Shown in pieces: positions 1-11,949 of a stretch of DNA of 64,000 nucleotides. Where the stretch lies: the NCBI GenBank assembly GCA_951213105.1, contig OX578152.1, positions 68,922,727 to 68,986,726 on the forward strand, written 5' to 3'. Below the pieces are notes generated by a model. The model saw only the letters and a program-made list of their open reading frames with translations. It made no database searches and was not told where the DNA came from. The translations under genes and the position numbers were made by a program. This DNA is from Amaurobius ferox (lineage: Eukaryota; Arthropoda; Arachnida; Araneae; Amaurobiidae). Each line of letters begins with the position of its first letter. Within the stretch, counting starts at the first letter, position 1.

Positions 1-1327
1 CTGATACAATTTTTTTTTCTTCTCAACACTTACTTAACTCTGAACATGTAACATTCCATGTGTGTGTTTGTGGCAGACCCCGGCCAAGGGACTGAGCGTT
101 TATTTTAAGGATCCAAAGGACAGCACATTTTGAGTTGAGACTTAAGCCTAACTAAAAAAGAAAAGAAAAATTACAATTTATATTTGTTGTTTCCAGGCCA
201 GTGATTCAAGAGCCCCCCAGTCCCCATCCAGTTTGGGTTGTGAAATTTATATTTGCCTAAACTGTTTCTTTCCCAATAATCTTTTGCTAAATATGAATTA
301 AAACTTTCAAATGACATACAAGCACACATTCTCAAAACAATAAAATAGGCAAATAATAGAGAACAGGACCTCATTAAAAAATTCTGCATAATGCAATTCA
401 ATAGTAAAATATTCATTTTGTTTGTATTTTCAAAATCATGTTTGAATGACATTGGATGAAGCTATTGAATAAAAATTGTCATACATTGTTAATGCTCTAA
501 AAAATAAATTAATTTTCAGACTTTTAACACAATCTATTATTCAAATAAATTGCGATAAAATGTTCTGACTAAAAATGCATATTTTCTTTGCAGATTAAGT
601 CACAAATTATGAAATCAGTTTTTCTATTCGCATGTCTGGAATTTCATTGCCCACTAATTACGAAATCAATGCTTGCAAGCCATGATTCCTTCCGTGTCGT
701 GAGTGAGATAACCAATCAGAGAAAGACTCATTAGCTTTCCAGTTTTACAATCTATTTGCATCAACTAAAATTTTTATACTTATTTTGTATTATATATATA
801 TATATAATTGATGATAATATTTTGATAATATATAATTGATATATATATATATATATATATATATATCAATTGGGCTTCCAGAAATCTCCTGTTCTAGCTG
901 TGTTAAAATTCGGCAAGGACGACCAATTTTTAGAAGTTGCTGTCCTCTCGGAAAGCCTTAAGATTAGATATTGCGTAAAAAAATAAATAAGTTGTTGTCA
1001 TCATAAAATTATAGCGAAAACTGCCCTTTCTCTTGCCATGAATGAAAATTAAAATGTTTCCACCTGAAAATTTCCCCCACCTTCCTCCTATAAACCTAGC
1101 TTGTGTGTATTATCAACACCTTCTTTCTAGGAGAGCCCTTGGGTCTGCATTGTAACCACTGGTGCCAGTTATTTTCTCTCCTTTCATTCTCCACCCAGTG
1201 AATCCGATGACTGAACGAAAATGCGATAGATAGCGCTCTAAAGATCAAAGTGACATGCTCTGTTCTCCTTTTAGTGGTCTACAAGTGCCGAAATTTCAGA
1301 TTTTCACCCGACCGACAATACCAATGT
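1..1327. other. Unassigned AT-rich sequence
   Basis: I see no coding region, RNA gene or clear transposon boundary here. Alternating TA tracts lie around 790-806 and 837-867 and form a weak palindromic low-complexity patch. A slightly more GC-rich stretch at about 1060-1300 carries a possible splice-acceptor-like TTCTTTCTAG but no supporting reading frame. Confidence 0.5.
790..867. repeat. (AT)n low-complexity tract
   Basis: Two runs of alternating A/T separated by about 30 bases of TTGATAATAT-like sequence. This is a simple repeat read directly from the sequence. Confidence 0.9.
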
Positions 1328-4079
1328 CATAGCTGCCAATGCTTCCGATTTACCCAGAAAGTTTTCGATTTTCGGGCATCATTCTGTTCCGATTTTTCGT
1401 TCACCAGCTAAAATTCCCTACTTTTCCTTGATTCCATTACAAAAATTTCTTAAAAATGTCCCCTCTTCTTCTGAAAATGATAAACAAATTTCATCATTTC
1501 CTTTCTGGTGACTTGCGCATGTATTCCATTCACATGGAGAATGGCAGTTGCGAAGATGTACCAATTGGTACTGAGTACTTATAACACTCCATAATTGGAT
1601 GAATCATTCCGTGGAAAGTAAGTCATGTGACCAAACGCTCCTCCTGCTGTGGAATATCACCAATCTAGTTTTCCCTTTCTCGTTTGCCTTCAACCGTACC
1701 CCGTACACAAGCTTTGATTTTTCTCGATCATATTAGTTGTTTCAACATGTGTAGTAGATCTTTTTTTCATCTTTAGAAATGCTTAGTTCATAAAAAAAAA
1801 AGGTATTACCAAAGTTATAAGGAAAATTACTCAAGTATTTTTCCTTTCATACAAAAATCAATACTTTGTGAAAAGTACACCTTTAGCACATGTTGTAGAT
1901 GTGATATCGTCATCACACATGGAGGGGAAAATGACATTCTTCTTTCTACATGCAAAAACTGCAAAGCATAAAGATAATTTTAAAGTTGTGGATAGCAATA
2001 CCTCCATAAAATCTGTTTTATATAAATAATTCTGATGTTTCAGTGATAAACGCATAATGTTTATTTACATTGTTCCTTGTTGAACACAATTTGCCTGTAT
2101 CCTGTAGTGATCATTCTAGATTTATTTTGAAAAATGTTTCCTGACAACGCTATTGCAAAAAATTATAGCTGTGCTGGAACCAAAACATCTGCGATTCTTC
2201 AGGAAATGGCAGTTAAAGAACAAAACGAGATTGTTACATCATTAAGAACATATCTTTTTTCAATAGCAACAGATGGGAGTAATGATGTAGATTCCAAACC
2301 GTATCCCATTGTTGTTACTTTTTACAACCCAGAATGTGATTTAATTAAAAATTGTCTATTATCTGTGCCATCTTTGGAAGATGATTCATCAGGACTAAAC
2401 TTTGGAAATCTCTTGGTAAGTGCACGTGATTTCAAACATATTCCAAAATCTAACTGCATTGCTCTCAGTTGTGATAATGCACCTGTTATGGTAGGCCATA
2501 AATCAGGTGTAGCTGCTGTTTAAAAAAAAAAAACATGAAAATATTGAAGTGATTAGATGCAATTGTTATTTGATAAATTTGGCAGCTGAAAAAGGTTCAA
2601 GTATGCCATTCAAAATTGAAATATTAGTGGATATTTTTTATTACTTGAAAAAGAGTTTTAAAAGGAAAGACAGGCTGAAAGTTTTGCAGCAATTTCATGA
2701 GACATATTAAAAAGGTATTGAAGCATGTTAGTACATTCTGGCTTTCTGTTGGAAAGTGTGTGGCAGGAACTATTGACTAATGGGAACCTTTAGTAAGCTT
2801 TTTAAAAGAAGCAATGAAAAAAATTAACTATCTTTATACCATCCCTACCATAAAAAATATGCAGCATATTTCTCAAAAATTTGAGGACAAACCTAAATGT
2901 GCAAAGACTATACAGAGTATAAAAAGAAAACCCGAAATTAGTCGGCACAATAATGCCGAGAAGCGAATTTTGTTTAGCAACACAATTTCTTGAAAAAAAA
3001 AGATTATTTTTCATGACAACAGATGTTAACAAGGATGTTTCTTTCATACATAGTGCCAGTTTTTGAAGAAACAAATGTGATTCTTCAGTCTGCAATTCTA
3101 CATATGTGTTAAGGTCACTTCTTGGTTTAAAGACATCCTTGTGAAGTTCATAAAACCTTCTGGCATAAAATCATCTGAAAGCTATGAAGTTAACTATCAT
3201 GAAATTAAAAATCAAAAAGATGATTTAGATTTGCTAATTGGACATGCAACTTCCCAATTAGTTAACTTAAAGCCAGATACGAGTACATTTTATTGCCATG
3301 TGAGGAAATATATTACATCATGTGATTATATGCACAATAAATTTCCATATAATTCTAAAGTGCTTCTGCATGAAGTAACAAAAATTTCAAAAATTAAAAA
3401 CTCTTCTTTCAAGAGCCTAAAATTTTGAAAAGTTCCCAGTTTTTCTGTTACTTGATGACAATGAAAAAGTAGATTATGCATTGGACAATTTACAAACACA
3501 ATTCAGTGAATTTCAAATTTATAAAATTCCTGAAGATGTAGTAAAAGAAGAACGCATTGATGTTCAGTGGGTTAAAGTGGCCCAGATAAAAAATGAACAG
3601 GGTCATCAAAAATTTAAAAAAGTTTCACAATTTATGTTATCTATCCTCACTATTCCCCACAGTAATGCAGAATGTGAAAGGGCTTTTAACCATATCAGGA
3701 AAATAAGAACTGATTTCAAGTCATCGATGTCCAATGAAACACTGAAAAACTTCTTATAACAAATTTTAGACAAAAGTGCTAAATGTTTTGAAACTGTGTT
3801 TGATAAAAAATTTCTTGTAAGAGCAAAATCTTGTTAAACAGCATTTGTGAAATGCAGTTCCGAATAATATTCAGAAAACAAAATTTAAAATTATATTAAA
3901 TATTATACCCTTTTATCTCTCTTAGCCTTATTTCTTTTTTCTATTTTAGGTTTTTTTAAGTATGATGTATTTATTTTGCTATGATGTTGCATAACATCGA
4001 TGAATTTGCCTGAAGTCGTGAATTTTTTCCTGTGAATAAAAGTCTACAGATTTTCAGCCATTCAGAGTTGGCAGCTATG
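1328..4079 (+). mobile_element. Degenerate hAT DNA transposon
   Basis: The left end reads CATAGCTGCCAA (1328-1339) and the right end reads TTGGCAGCTATG (4068-4079), a perfect 12-bp terminal inverted repeat. Further similarity continues inward on both sides. The 2.75-kb body holds a decayed transposase gene on the same strand. The flanks (CAATGT on the left, CAATCT on the right) may be an eroded target duplication, but a clean 8-bp duplication is not visible. Family membership rests on the transposase C-terminus. The element is dead because the gene has several frame breaks. Confidence 0.75.
2134..3759 (+). pseudogene. hAT-family transposase pseudogene (ZMYM6/DUF4371-like)
   Basis: The reading frame starts at an ATG at 2134 and runs openly to 2523. 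It includes IATDGSNDVDSK and CIALSCDNAPVMVGHKSG, which match the catalytic-core DG and DNA regions of hAT transposases. After an A-run the homology continues (2535-2700) in a pattern of CN-L--LAAEKG, then shifts frame at about 2705. Two more open blocks follow at 3141-3428 and 3481-3759. The last block ends with IPHSNAECERAFNHIRKIRTDF, the hAT C-terminal dimerisation motif. At least three frameshifts or stops interrupt it. The family normally catalyses cut-and-paste transposition in the nucleus; this copy cannot make a full-length protein. Proteins of this type are also domesticated in animals, but the breaks argue against that here. Confidence 0.8.
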
Positions 4080-5177
4080 CAATCTTTAAACTCTGTTTGT
4101 TTATACTTTATACTAGAAAATTTACCCGGCGGTGCCAGGGTCCTAACTACTTGCAATTTAAATAATATTGATATGCCCTAATTAAGTGCACTACAATTTG
4201 TCACATATTTTATATATCTGATTCGTCAATCATTGGCAGAATGATACAGAAATATTTTGTTTGCTTTCAAATCTTTTCTGTCTTTTATTTTTTAAATTTG
4301 CAAGTTAGAAAACCAATATTTAAGAATTTAGACTTTTGGATTGTTTAAAATAAACACTAATAAATTAAAATACTTAGCGAGTTGCAAGAAAGAAAAGAAA
4401 AAAGTTTTTTACCCTAGAAGTAAAATTCTCAAAATTAATTGCTATATCTCTGTAAGTTTTAATCCGTTTTCAGAGTCAAATGTTCAAAGCACACCTATAA
4501 TATTGAAATAATTGTATGTTCCAAAAAGTGAAAATTTATCTTTTAACACTCCATTAAGCATGCATGCATCTCACAGATACATGCACCCAAAATTTTTGGT
4601 GTTCTGACCAAGATGGAGGATGACTTTGAGCTTTATAACATCTGCTGGTATGGTCACGTGCTGCATAGGAGTGTTACTCAAGTGATTCTTGTTCCTAAAA
4701 TAGAGCCAGTAGTATAAAATAGCTTCAATGTATCTCATAGTGTGTTTATATTTAACTGTGACATCCTTTTCTTGATAGTTGAATTTAGAAATTTTATTGC
4801 AAATAATGCTTTGCAAACATGAATAATATTTTATGACAGAAATGAAAAATTTGGCTGTGGAGATCTTGATACAAATGATGAAATTCAAAATATGAAACTA
4901 AAGCACATACAATTGTAAATGAAACACATAGAAGATAAATAGCCCATGTGGTAATATTTTATTCTCTCAATTGGGCAACCAATAGGGAAAAAAATGATGA
5001 ACATTTGACAATATTGGTTCGAGAATTAATTGCTGATTAAGTTGCAAGCTTTATTTGGAACATTCATAAATTATAAAATATGATCCTATAAGGATCTACT
5101 TTCAGAATCGGTATGGGAGTTAATAAATATAATTATATGATTGTAATTTCATCTCTTATTTGTAATCAAAATTAACA
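4080..5177. other. Unassigned AT-rich sequence
   Basis: No gene is seen. A TACTAGAAAATTTACCCGG stretch at about 4112-4130 resembles the TACTAGC-type ends of other repeats in the window and may be an eroded repeat boundary. Confidence 0.4.
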
Positions 5178-7146
5178 TTTTACATCATAGTTGAAAAGTG
5201 TTTATGAGTTTGTTCATTCTGTCTGTCTGTCCATTAGCACGATAACTGCCATAAAAATGACTTTATCAAAATGAAATTTTAGTATGTTTTTCAGACGGTC
5301 TGTGGGACCTATGGGAATATAAATAAATAATATCACCCAATTAGTTTTGGATTGAACCCGGGTTGAAAAATAAAATACATTGAACCCTATGGGACCTAAT
5401 TTTTCAAACATTTTTTAAGCAAATTTAAAATTCACAAATTGCTTCGAAATTTTTAGGAAATATTCAAATTATCCCTAATTTATCAAATTATCCCTTTAGG
5501 AAATATTCAATATATAAAATTTTCAGTAAAATATGTTAGGTAGTTTTTTAATTAAAAATTATTTAATATAGGGAGAAAAACAAATTCAATTAAATTCTGA
5601 CTTTTGCTATATCCTCCAGAAAGAAAAAAGAGATGAGTTTAATTATTTTGTATATGAGAGAGGCTTCACATTTTAAAATAAATTTGGTAGATAACAATTT
5701 TTCAAATTTTTTTTTTAATTTTATATAACTCTTCTTGATATACTTATTTAATGGCATTTTTAATGCACTTTCCTACATCCTAGAGAGTTAAAATTTGGTA
5801 CACAGCTTAAATTTGTAGAACATTTTATTCTACAAAAATGTGGTGGATCCTTATATATAGATCCTACATTTTTTTCGAAATGGCCAGCAAATAATCCCCA
5901 TTTACTTCTATGAATCATTGTTGTAATGTTGTTAAAAAAATTCTGATGTAGACAGCACATATCTCTCCCTGCAGACTCATATTCATGTTCTCTTTATTTC
6001 TTCAATAATAATTTGAGTTTATCTGCACAAAATAACAGCCATAAGTTTTTTAAATGACATTGAATTTGCACGTTAAATTTAAATTTGGTTCTCATTTGAT
6101 AGCTGAATTTATTGTCAAAGGTGGCGTAGCGAAAACGCGAAAAACTAAAGTATCTCAAGAACGGCTAATCCTAGAGTAATGGGGCTAGTCTTATTCTTTT
6201 TGTTGTCAAAAATCACGTATAATATAGGAATTTAATTGATATAATTGAGCACACATAGTCTTTTATTTTTATATTTAACGATTTTTCGGGCCATTTCGCA
6301 AAAACAGCTTGTTCCTTTTTCCCGAATCGTACTAGAATAACCTACAAGTGATTTATATACCAAATTTTGTTAAATTTGGTTCATTAGTTTATAGTTAGAG
6401 TGGATAAAGGCAATTTCTGCCGGCCATTTCGCAAAGAAAGCAGATACTTTTATTACGAATAGTACTATAATCTAATGAACATCAGGGTTTCCCACAAAAA
6501 ACTTACCAAATTTTATGAAATTCGGTGCATTAGTTTTTCAGTTAGAGTAGATGCAATATCCTCACAGAAACACATAGATACACCATTACACACACAGACA
6601 TCTCCCTAAAAATAGTTTTTTCGTGTTCTAGACGTCCCAAAACGTGTAGATCCTTTGAAAATTCGAGTTCCGATCTTCGGCATGATTCAAATACTTTGAA
6701 TACATAGACACACATATATTATCTGTGTATCTAAATTCCGTGCCTACGCAATTACAATAGTTGTGATTTTAAATGATCCTTAAACTTTTATTATTTCTTC
6801 AACGAAGCCTAATTTTAACTTATGCAGAATGCAAATATCTCAAGCGATTGTAAGGTGAGTTATAAGAATTGCTGAATTATTTTCACACAAAATTATTTAG
6901 CTCTGGAGTCTGGAATACAAGTTATATGAATGAAATATTCATTGATTTTGCATGGAGAATCAGACGATTTATATTTCGATCTAGTTTTAAATATTTAAGT
7001 ATAATAAATTACTGTAGTACTGTGATAATGTAAAAGATATCACCACTGAATGTATTACATTTTAGAGATTTTTAAATGAAATTGCATTTCGGTTGGAAAG
7101 TGTTTCATAATCAATGCTTATGCATGATTGATCTTTCTTGTTTTCA
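5178..7146 (-). repeat. Dispersed ~1.2-kb repeat, inverted copy (family D, copy 3)
   Basis: Read on the minus strand, this region matches the two plus-strand copies at 10570-11760 and 11950-13238. Shared landmarks are the GATCAATCATGCATAA region (about 7115-7140), the AACGAAGCCTAATTTT region (about 6800), AACCCGGGTT (5357-5366) and the GACAGACAGA end near 5215-5232. A family B element (5942-6710) and additional unmatched sequence sit inside it. Open frames in the CCCGGG part are short and degenerate, so I do not call them genes. Confidence 0.7.
5942..6710 (+). mobile_element. Hairpin-ended family B element, degenerate copy (B8)
   Basis: It begins TCTGATGTAGACAGCACAT and has the family B landmarks in order: CTCTCCCTGCAGACTC, the GGCGTAGCGAAAACGCGAAAA block, repeated GGCCATTTCGCAAA blocks, then cacaCACAGACATCTC and a TAGACGTCCCAAAACGTGTAGATCC-like block. 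The terminal hairpin is eroded (CAAATACTTTGAATACATAG). It is the oldest-looking family B copy in the window. Confidence 0.7.
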
Positions 7147-8165
7147 ATAACATGAACAAAAAACAGTCTTTAAGTATAGGGGGAGTGCAATCTGGTGTAA
7201 CAAATAAATTACTAGAAAATGTATCTGGCTTTGCCTGGGAGTTAAAGCAGGGTAGTTATATTCATATAAATAATTATGAAATTTGAATACAATCCATGTA
7301 CATCGGGGCAACAGGTGTGATACAACCCCTTCTCCCCCTTAAATCATAAAACTGAGACCCATCACTTAAGAAATTCTTATGTTCAATATATTAAAATCTA
7401 CCAACGTACACAATTTAAATCTTAATTTCTATAATCTCGGCATAATTAGATCAATTTATATATTGGCCATATCTTTCGCAAGCAACACAATATTTCCAAG
7501 TCAGTTTCAATCCTCTTTAGTTTAAATCTAAATTTCTATTAGTTTAAGCGCATTACACACACATTGTTCGCAAATGCTCAAAGAAAAAAAATGTACAGGC
7601 AGTAATCACTGCTTAAAATTTTTTCGTCGAATACTTTCTTTCAGAGAGAGCTTCAAGTGCATGTGCAGAACAGTTCGCTTGCTTAAAAAAATTGTAATTA
7701 ATGAGCGGATGAGTTAATGAAATTATTTTTTGTTTTGGAGCAGTGTGGAATATTTAAAGTAGCTGGTGTTACATTATAAATATTAGATTGGTCATCAATT
7801 TTTATCACACTGTAAAAATTGGGAATGTTTAGAACACACAAAAAGCATATATTTAAAGATTCATAACAACGTGTCTTAATCATAGATTCCATTCAAGTTA
7901 TTTTGAATGTTTTTTTTTTTCTCACTGTCATGTATTCACGATAAATATATTAAATCTAAAATTATCTTTTGAAATTGGCGTTAAAATAGTACAGAGTACC
8001 TAGAATTTTGACGAAGACAACAAAACCTGGAAAACTCGGAATTTCATTTTGAAAAATGGGCATGAATCCTGAAACAAAAAAACTTACTTATGTCTGTCGT
8101 TTTGGGAGTTCACCTAATTTTTTGCTACAGAAGGCACACCCATGCATATAAACATCTTTTATTAT
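7147..8165. other. Unassigned AT-rich sequence
   Basis: No gene, RNA or repeat boundary could be supported. Open frames are short and AT-driven. Confidence 0.4.
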
Positions 8166-9225
8166 GTACTAGCCGCCTTTGGCGACCAGCCTGTTCGCTA
8201 CCCTTGAAAATTCTGAGCGTGGCAAACTCGCTGACGCGACCTACCAGAAAGGTGTAAGGTAACTGTTTAGATGGCCAGGAAGTGCCACCCAATTTAGACC
8301 TCAACCCAGTGGGGGAGGCATCCACAGGGACCGTACTCTCCTTCCCCTACCACCAACCTTTTGGAAGGACTTCCCACATGTTTAACGTGATCGTACTACG
8401 CGTAAACACGGCGGTAGTTTTGACAGTAGCGGGAATCGAACCCGGGCCTACCGAGTGCAATTCCCTCGCGCTAACCACTGGGCTACCGCGCCCTCAACCC
8501 CGTGATTCAATCCCATGACAATTCAATCGCCCTCAACCCCGTGACAATTCAATCATTTAAATTTTATAATGACCATATGCTAAGCTCTTAATTCTATCTT
8601 TTAAAATATCACTCTAACCCGATGCAACGGCGTGACGTCCCCCCCATTTCTGGACGGGGCTGTCACGGAAGAATCGGATCTTAGCTGAGAAATATAAAAT
8701 CATGACGTCTTTAAAATTGCGATCCTGCGGGCAATTTTTATTATTTCTCGACCAGATTGGACTTGTAAGAATGTCAGATGTTTCAGCTTTCTAAAAATGT
8801 AAATTATTAGTCGAAATTATGAGTACTTTTTACTATGCGAGAATTTAAAAACCAAAAATCGTTTTTTTGAGCCGAAAGTGACTTTTGTTTCAAAACCTTT
8901 AAAAAATATTAGAAATCGAAATTGAGATTTGAAATTGATATATTTTTACTCGCAATTGTCTGCTCTTTCCGGTGGTGTGATTTGTTTTTTTCTATGACGT
9001 CTGGATCGTGGAGGAAACAGGGCAAAAAACGGCCGAAATCGCATAAAACATCAAATAACTAAAATATAATTAAAATTTTAAAAATCGGTTTTCACGTGTT
9101 CCCTTCACGCACCCCCCGGGTCCCAGATCGCCGAATTTCGTAGCTCTCCGACGCGCGGTCGCTGAACGTATAGTGTATAAGACAGACACACACACAGACA
9201 TTGCCCTTTATTATTTAAGACTAGA
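8166..9225. repeat. Dispersed repeat with TACTAGC / GACTAG ends
   Basis: It starts GTACTAGCCGCCTTTGGCGA and ends with acaCACAGACATTGCCC followed by TTATTATTTAAGACTAG. This end layout is like that of the tandem units at 25348-32576 (CTAGCAGC start; GACAGACAGATTTTC then TTTATATAGACTAG end). The interior differs, apart from GC-rich pieces such as CCCCGGGTCCCAGATCGCC (about 9114-9132). A tRNA-derived SINE is nested inside. Confidence 0.5.
8246..8493 (-). mobile_element. tRNA-derived SINE, copy 1
   Basis: On the minus strand the 5' head carries an A box TAGCCCAGTGG (8475-8485) and a B box GGTTCGATTCC (8432-8442). These are the RNA polymerase III internal promoter elements in tRNA spacing. The head is followed by a GC-rich body containing GGTGGTAGGGGAAGGA and CCCAATTTAGAC-type blocks. 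A diverged second copy of the body is at 36855-37078. The sequence runs past a tRNA 3' end without an acceptor stem, so it is a SINE and not a tRNA gene. No clear target duplication is visible. A 25-30-bp block, CCCTCAACCCCGTGA..., is duplicated just outside the 5' end (8491-8553). Confidence 0.8.
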
Positions 9226-9234
9226 ACAAATTAA

Positions 9235-9545
9235 TTGTCGGGTCCTAAATAAGTGTCCATCACTTATACATAAATAAGTGCCCGCTACTTAAATAATACA
9301 CTTGAACGCAATGTAAAAGGGCTTTGATCCAGAAATTGCTCGTTCTCTTCTCAAAAGCAAAAGGAAATAAATAAAAGAAACAATGAGGAAGGATGCAGAC
9401 TACTTACTCTCTGTGCTTCTTAGGCGGGCATGTGCGGTAAAAATCCACCAGTAAAAAGATCGAATCTGTGGACTTCGGAGAAGATGCATTGGTTGCTTTA
9501 CAGTCACTTAAAAAATTACTAAAATTTAGATTACTTATGAAATCA
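9235..9545. repeat. Old dispersed repeat F, copy 1
   Basis: It shares an ordered set of landmarks with 19735-20045 on the same strand: TAAATAAGTG...CCATCACTTA, GGAAATAAATAAAAG, GGCGGGCATGTGCG and TGTGGACTTCGGAGAAGATGC. The second copy has matching but diverged versions. It is non-coding, and I do not recognise the class. Confidence 0.5.
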
Positions 9546-9624
9546 AAATTTTTTTTTTGTTAGAATACTAATATATCTTTTAGCCAAATCGTAAATTATG
9601 CTAATCTTTGTTTTTCGGATGTTA

Positions 9625-9626
<2 letters not shown>

Positions 9627-9669
<43 letters not shown>
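9627..9669. repeat. (AT)n microsatellite
   Basis: About 43 bases of uninterrupted alternating A/T directly abut the inverted-repeat element at 9670. This is consistent with that element inserting at a TA dinucleotide. Confidence 0.95.
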
Positions 9670-9672
<3 letters not shown>

Positions 9673-10349
9673 GGTGTCCAGTGCTATCGGTGCCCAATGG
9701 CTATTTCCTCAACCGTTAGTCACAGAGATATACTTCCAAGTGCAAAAATATTTTAAATTTAAAATCTATTATCTTAGAAGCAGTTTAAATCAATAAATAT
9801 ATTTCTGAAAGAAATACGAAATATAAATTTTTATACTGTCCCCCGGTCCTACCAATTATATTTAGGAAAATCATCGTCATACAATTTCATGCAAAAGAAA
9901 AAAAAAAAAAAATCTTCCTTTTACGACCAAAATTCACCGAGTTATGAGGCATTAAACTTTATGACTTAAGTCGCTTTTCCACGCATAAGAATGTCCCGTT
10001 TCAGGCAACCAACCCATCAGGGACCGTATTGACCATTTCTCAGCACAAAAAGTGCTCCAACTTTAAACAGCTATAAGTCGGTCAATTTTGGTCCTAAAAG
10101 GATGATTTTTTTTCCTTTTTTATTTGCGTAAAATTGTATGAGGATGATTTTCCTAAATATAATTGGTAGGACCAAGGGACTGTATAAAAATTTATATTTC
10201 GTATTTCTTTCAGAAATGCATTTATTGATTTAAACTGTTTCTAAAATAATAGATTTTAAAATTTAAAACATTTTTGCAATTGGAAGTGTATCTCTGTAAC
10301 TAACGGTTGAGGAAATAGCCATTGGGCACCGATAGCACTGGACACAATG
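9670..10349. mobile_element. Long-inverted-repeat MITE with TA target duplication
   Basis: The left end CAGGGTGTCCAGTGCTATCGG and right end CCGATAGCACTGGACACAATG are inverted. The inverted similarity extends inward for about 270-300 bp on each side (for example CTATTTCCTCAACCGTTAGT against ACTAACGGTTGAGGAAATAG). A unique centre of about 120 bp lies between them. TA dinucleotides flank both ends. The TA target and CAGGGTGTCC end suggest a Tc1/mariner-superfamily non-autonomous element. It does not encode a transposase. Confidence 0.85.
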
Positions 10350-10569
10350 TATATCAGATTACGTAAAGAATGCAAATTTCGATATATATTCTAAATAAAA
10401 AGTTAAATATGATGGAATTGTCCGACGGATTTGGTTCAAACATCACTGGAAAGAGCATTCTTCGATCTTTCCGATGGTGTCAAGATGGAAACTCTGTGAT
10501 GATGTTTTACGATCACTAAGGAACCGATTTGTGTGAAAATGATAAAACATAAAATAGCTAATTCAAATA

Positions 10570-11760
10570 AAACAAGAAAGATCAATCATGCATAAAGCAT
10601 TGATTATAAAACACTTTCCAACTGCAATGCAATTTTATATAAACATCTCTAAAATGCGATATATTCCTCGGTAATATTTTTAAAATTATCACAATACTAC
10701 ATTAATTTATTATATTTGAAAACTTAATCGAAAACAAATGAACTTTATTCAAATGACGTCATCGAAACATAAATCGCCTCTATATAAAAGCAGCATTTCA
10801 TTCATAACCATTTTTTCATTCATCACGATACTATAATAATAATTTATTTTATTTAAAAACTTAAAACCATGGAGGTACAAGTAATTTAACTCTATGCTTA
10901 AAACTTCATCGAAAAAATCGTCTGGTTCTCTGTGTAAAATTAATGAATGTTTCATTCATATCAGCTATATTGCAGACTCCATGAGCTAAATAATTTTGCG
11001 TTAAAAAAATGCAGCAATTCTTATACAATTCATTCTACATCTTTTGATATTTACATTATCCTTAATATAAATGAAAATTAGGCTTCGTTGTAGAAATAAT
11101 CAAAGTTGAATGATCATTTAAACTCAAATATATTATAATTGCGTTGTTTCAGTATGTAGATGTACAGAATTTAAGCAAAAATAAAGCGGTTTTAGGACGG
11201 ATACGACACTAAATATGAATTAAAAAGAACTTTAAAAATCACGATTTTGAACCAAGATGGATGTCATATTTTATTTTGAAGTGGACCACGTGATCTCTTC
11301 ATATAATGGTCACGTGATTTCTTCGTATAAAGGTTGTAATTATTATTTTAATTTTTATTTAAAATACTACTGAATATATTTTGCTGAAATTTTTTTTATA
11401 TATTTTATGGGATAATTTGAATATTTCCTAAAACCTTCGAAGCAATTAGTGAATTTTAAATTCGCTTAAAAAATGTTTGAAAAATTAGGTCCCATAGGGT
11501 TCAATGTATTTCAATTTTTCAACCCGGGTTCAATCCAAAACTAATTGGATGATATTATTCATTTATATTCCCATTGGTCCCACAGACCAATGGGAATATA
11601 AATTGGTCCCACAGACAGGCAAAATGAACCAATGGGGGCAGAAGGAACCAATGGGGGGCCACAACAGGCAGAATGAACCAGTGGGACCAATATAAATTGG
11701 TCCCACAGACAGGCAGAATGAACAAAGTCATAAACACTTTTCAACTATGTTGTAAAGTGT
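10570..11760 (+). repeat. Dispersed ~1.2-kb repeat, family D copy 1
   Basis: It matches 11950-13238 in the same order and orientation: GATCAATCATGCATAAAGCA, ATGCGATATATTCCTCGGTA, GCAGCATTTCATTCATAAC, AAAGCGGTTTTAGGACGGAT, GGTCACGTGAT blocks, AAAATTAGGTCCCATAGGG and AACCCGGGTTCAATCC. The last ~170 bp is locally rearranged into short direct and inverted copies of ATTGGTCCCACAGAC, unlike the other two copies. Confidence 0.85.
11561..11603. repeat. Perfect 19-bp-arm hairpin
   Basis: The left arm (11561-11579) ends CCCATTGGTC and the right arm (11585-11603) starts GACCAATGGG. The arms are exact reverse complements around a 5-nt loop, CCACA. It lies inside the rearranged tail of family D copy 1. 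Confidence 0.95.
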
Positions 11761-11949
11761 TAAAAATAACGCTTTCAGGGTCCTGAATTACTTGTGCACT
11801 AAATTTCATGGCTGTACGATGCTTAGATTTCCAACTGCAGACTGAGACTGAACAGGCACACACACACAAACAAGACATCTCTCCTTGTTATGCAAGAAAG
11901 AAGAAATAACATACAATTATATCACCTAAATATGTTGATGAAACATTTA

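Noticed and set aside
5214..5411. A conserved short protein shared with 11504-11695
   Set aside because: The similarity comes from the family D repeat; the frames differ and are interrupted in the third copy.
8425..8493. A tRNA gene on the minus strand
   Set aside because: A and B boxes are present, but there is no matching 3' acceptor strand, the sequence continues into a SINE body, and a second diverged copy exists at 36855-37078.
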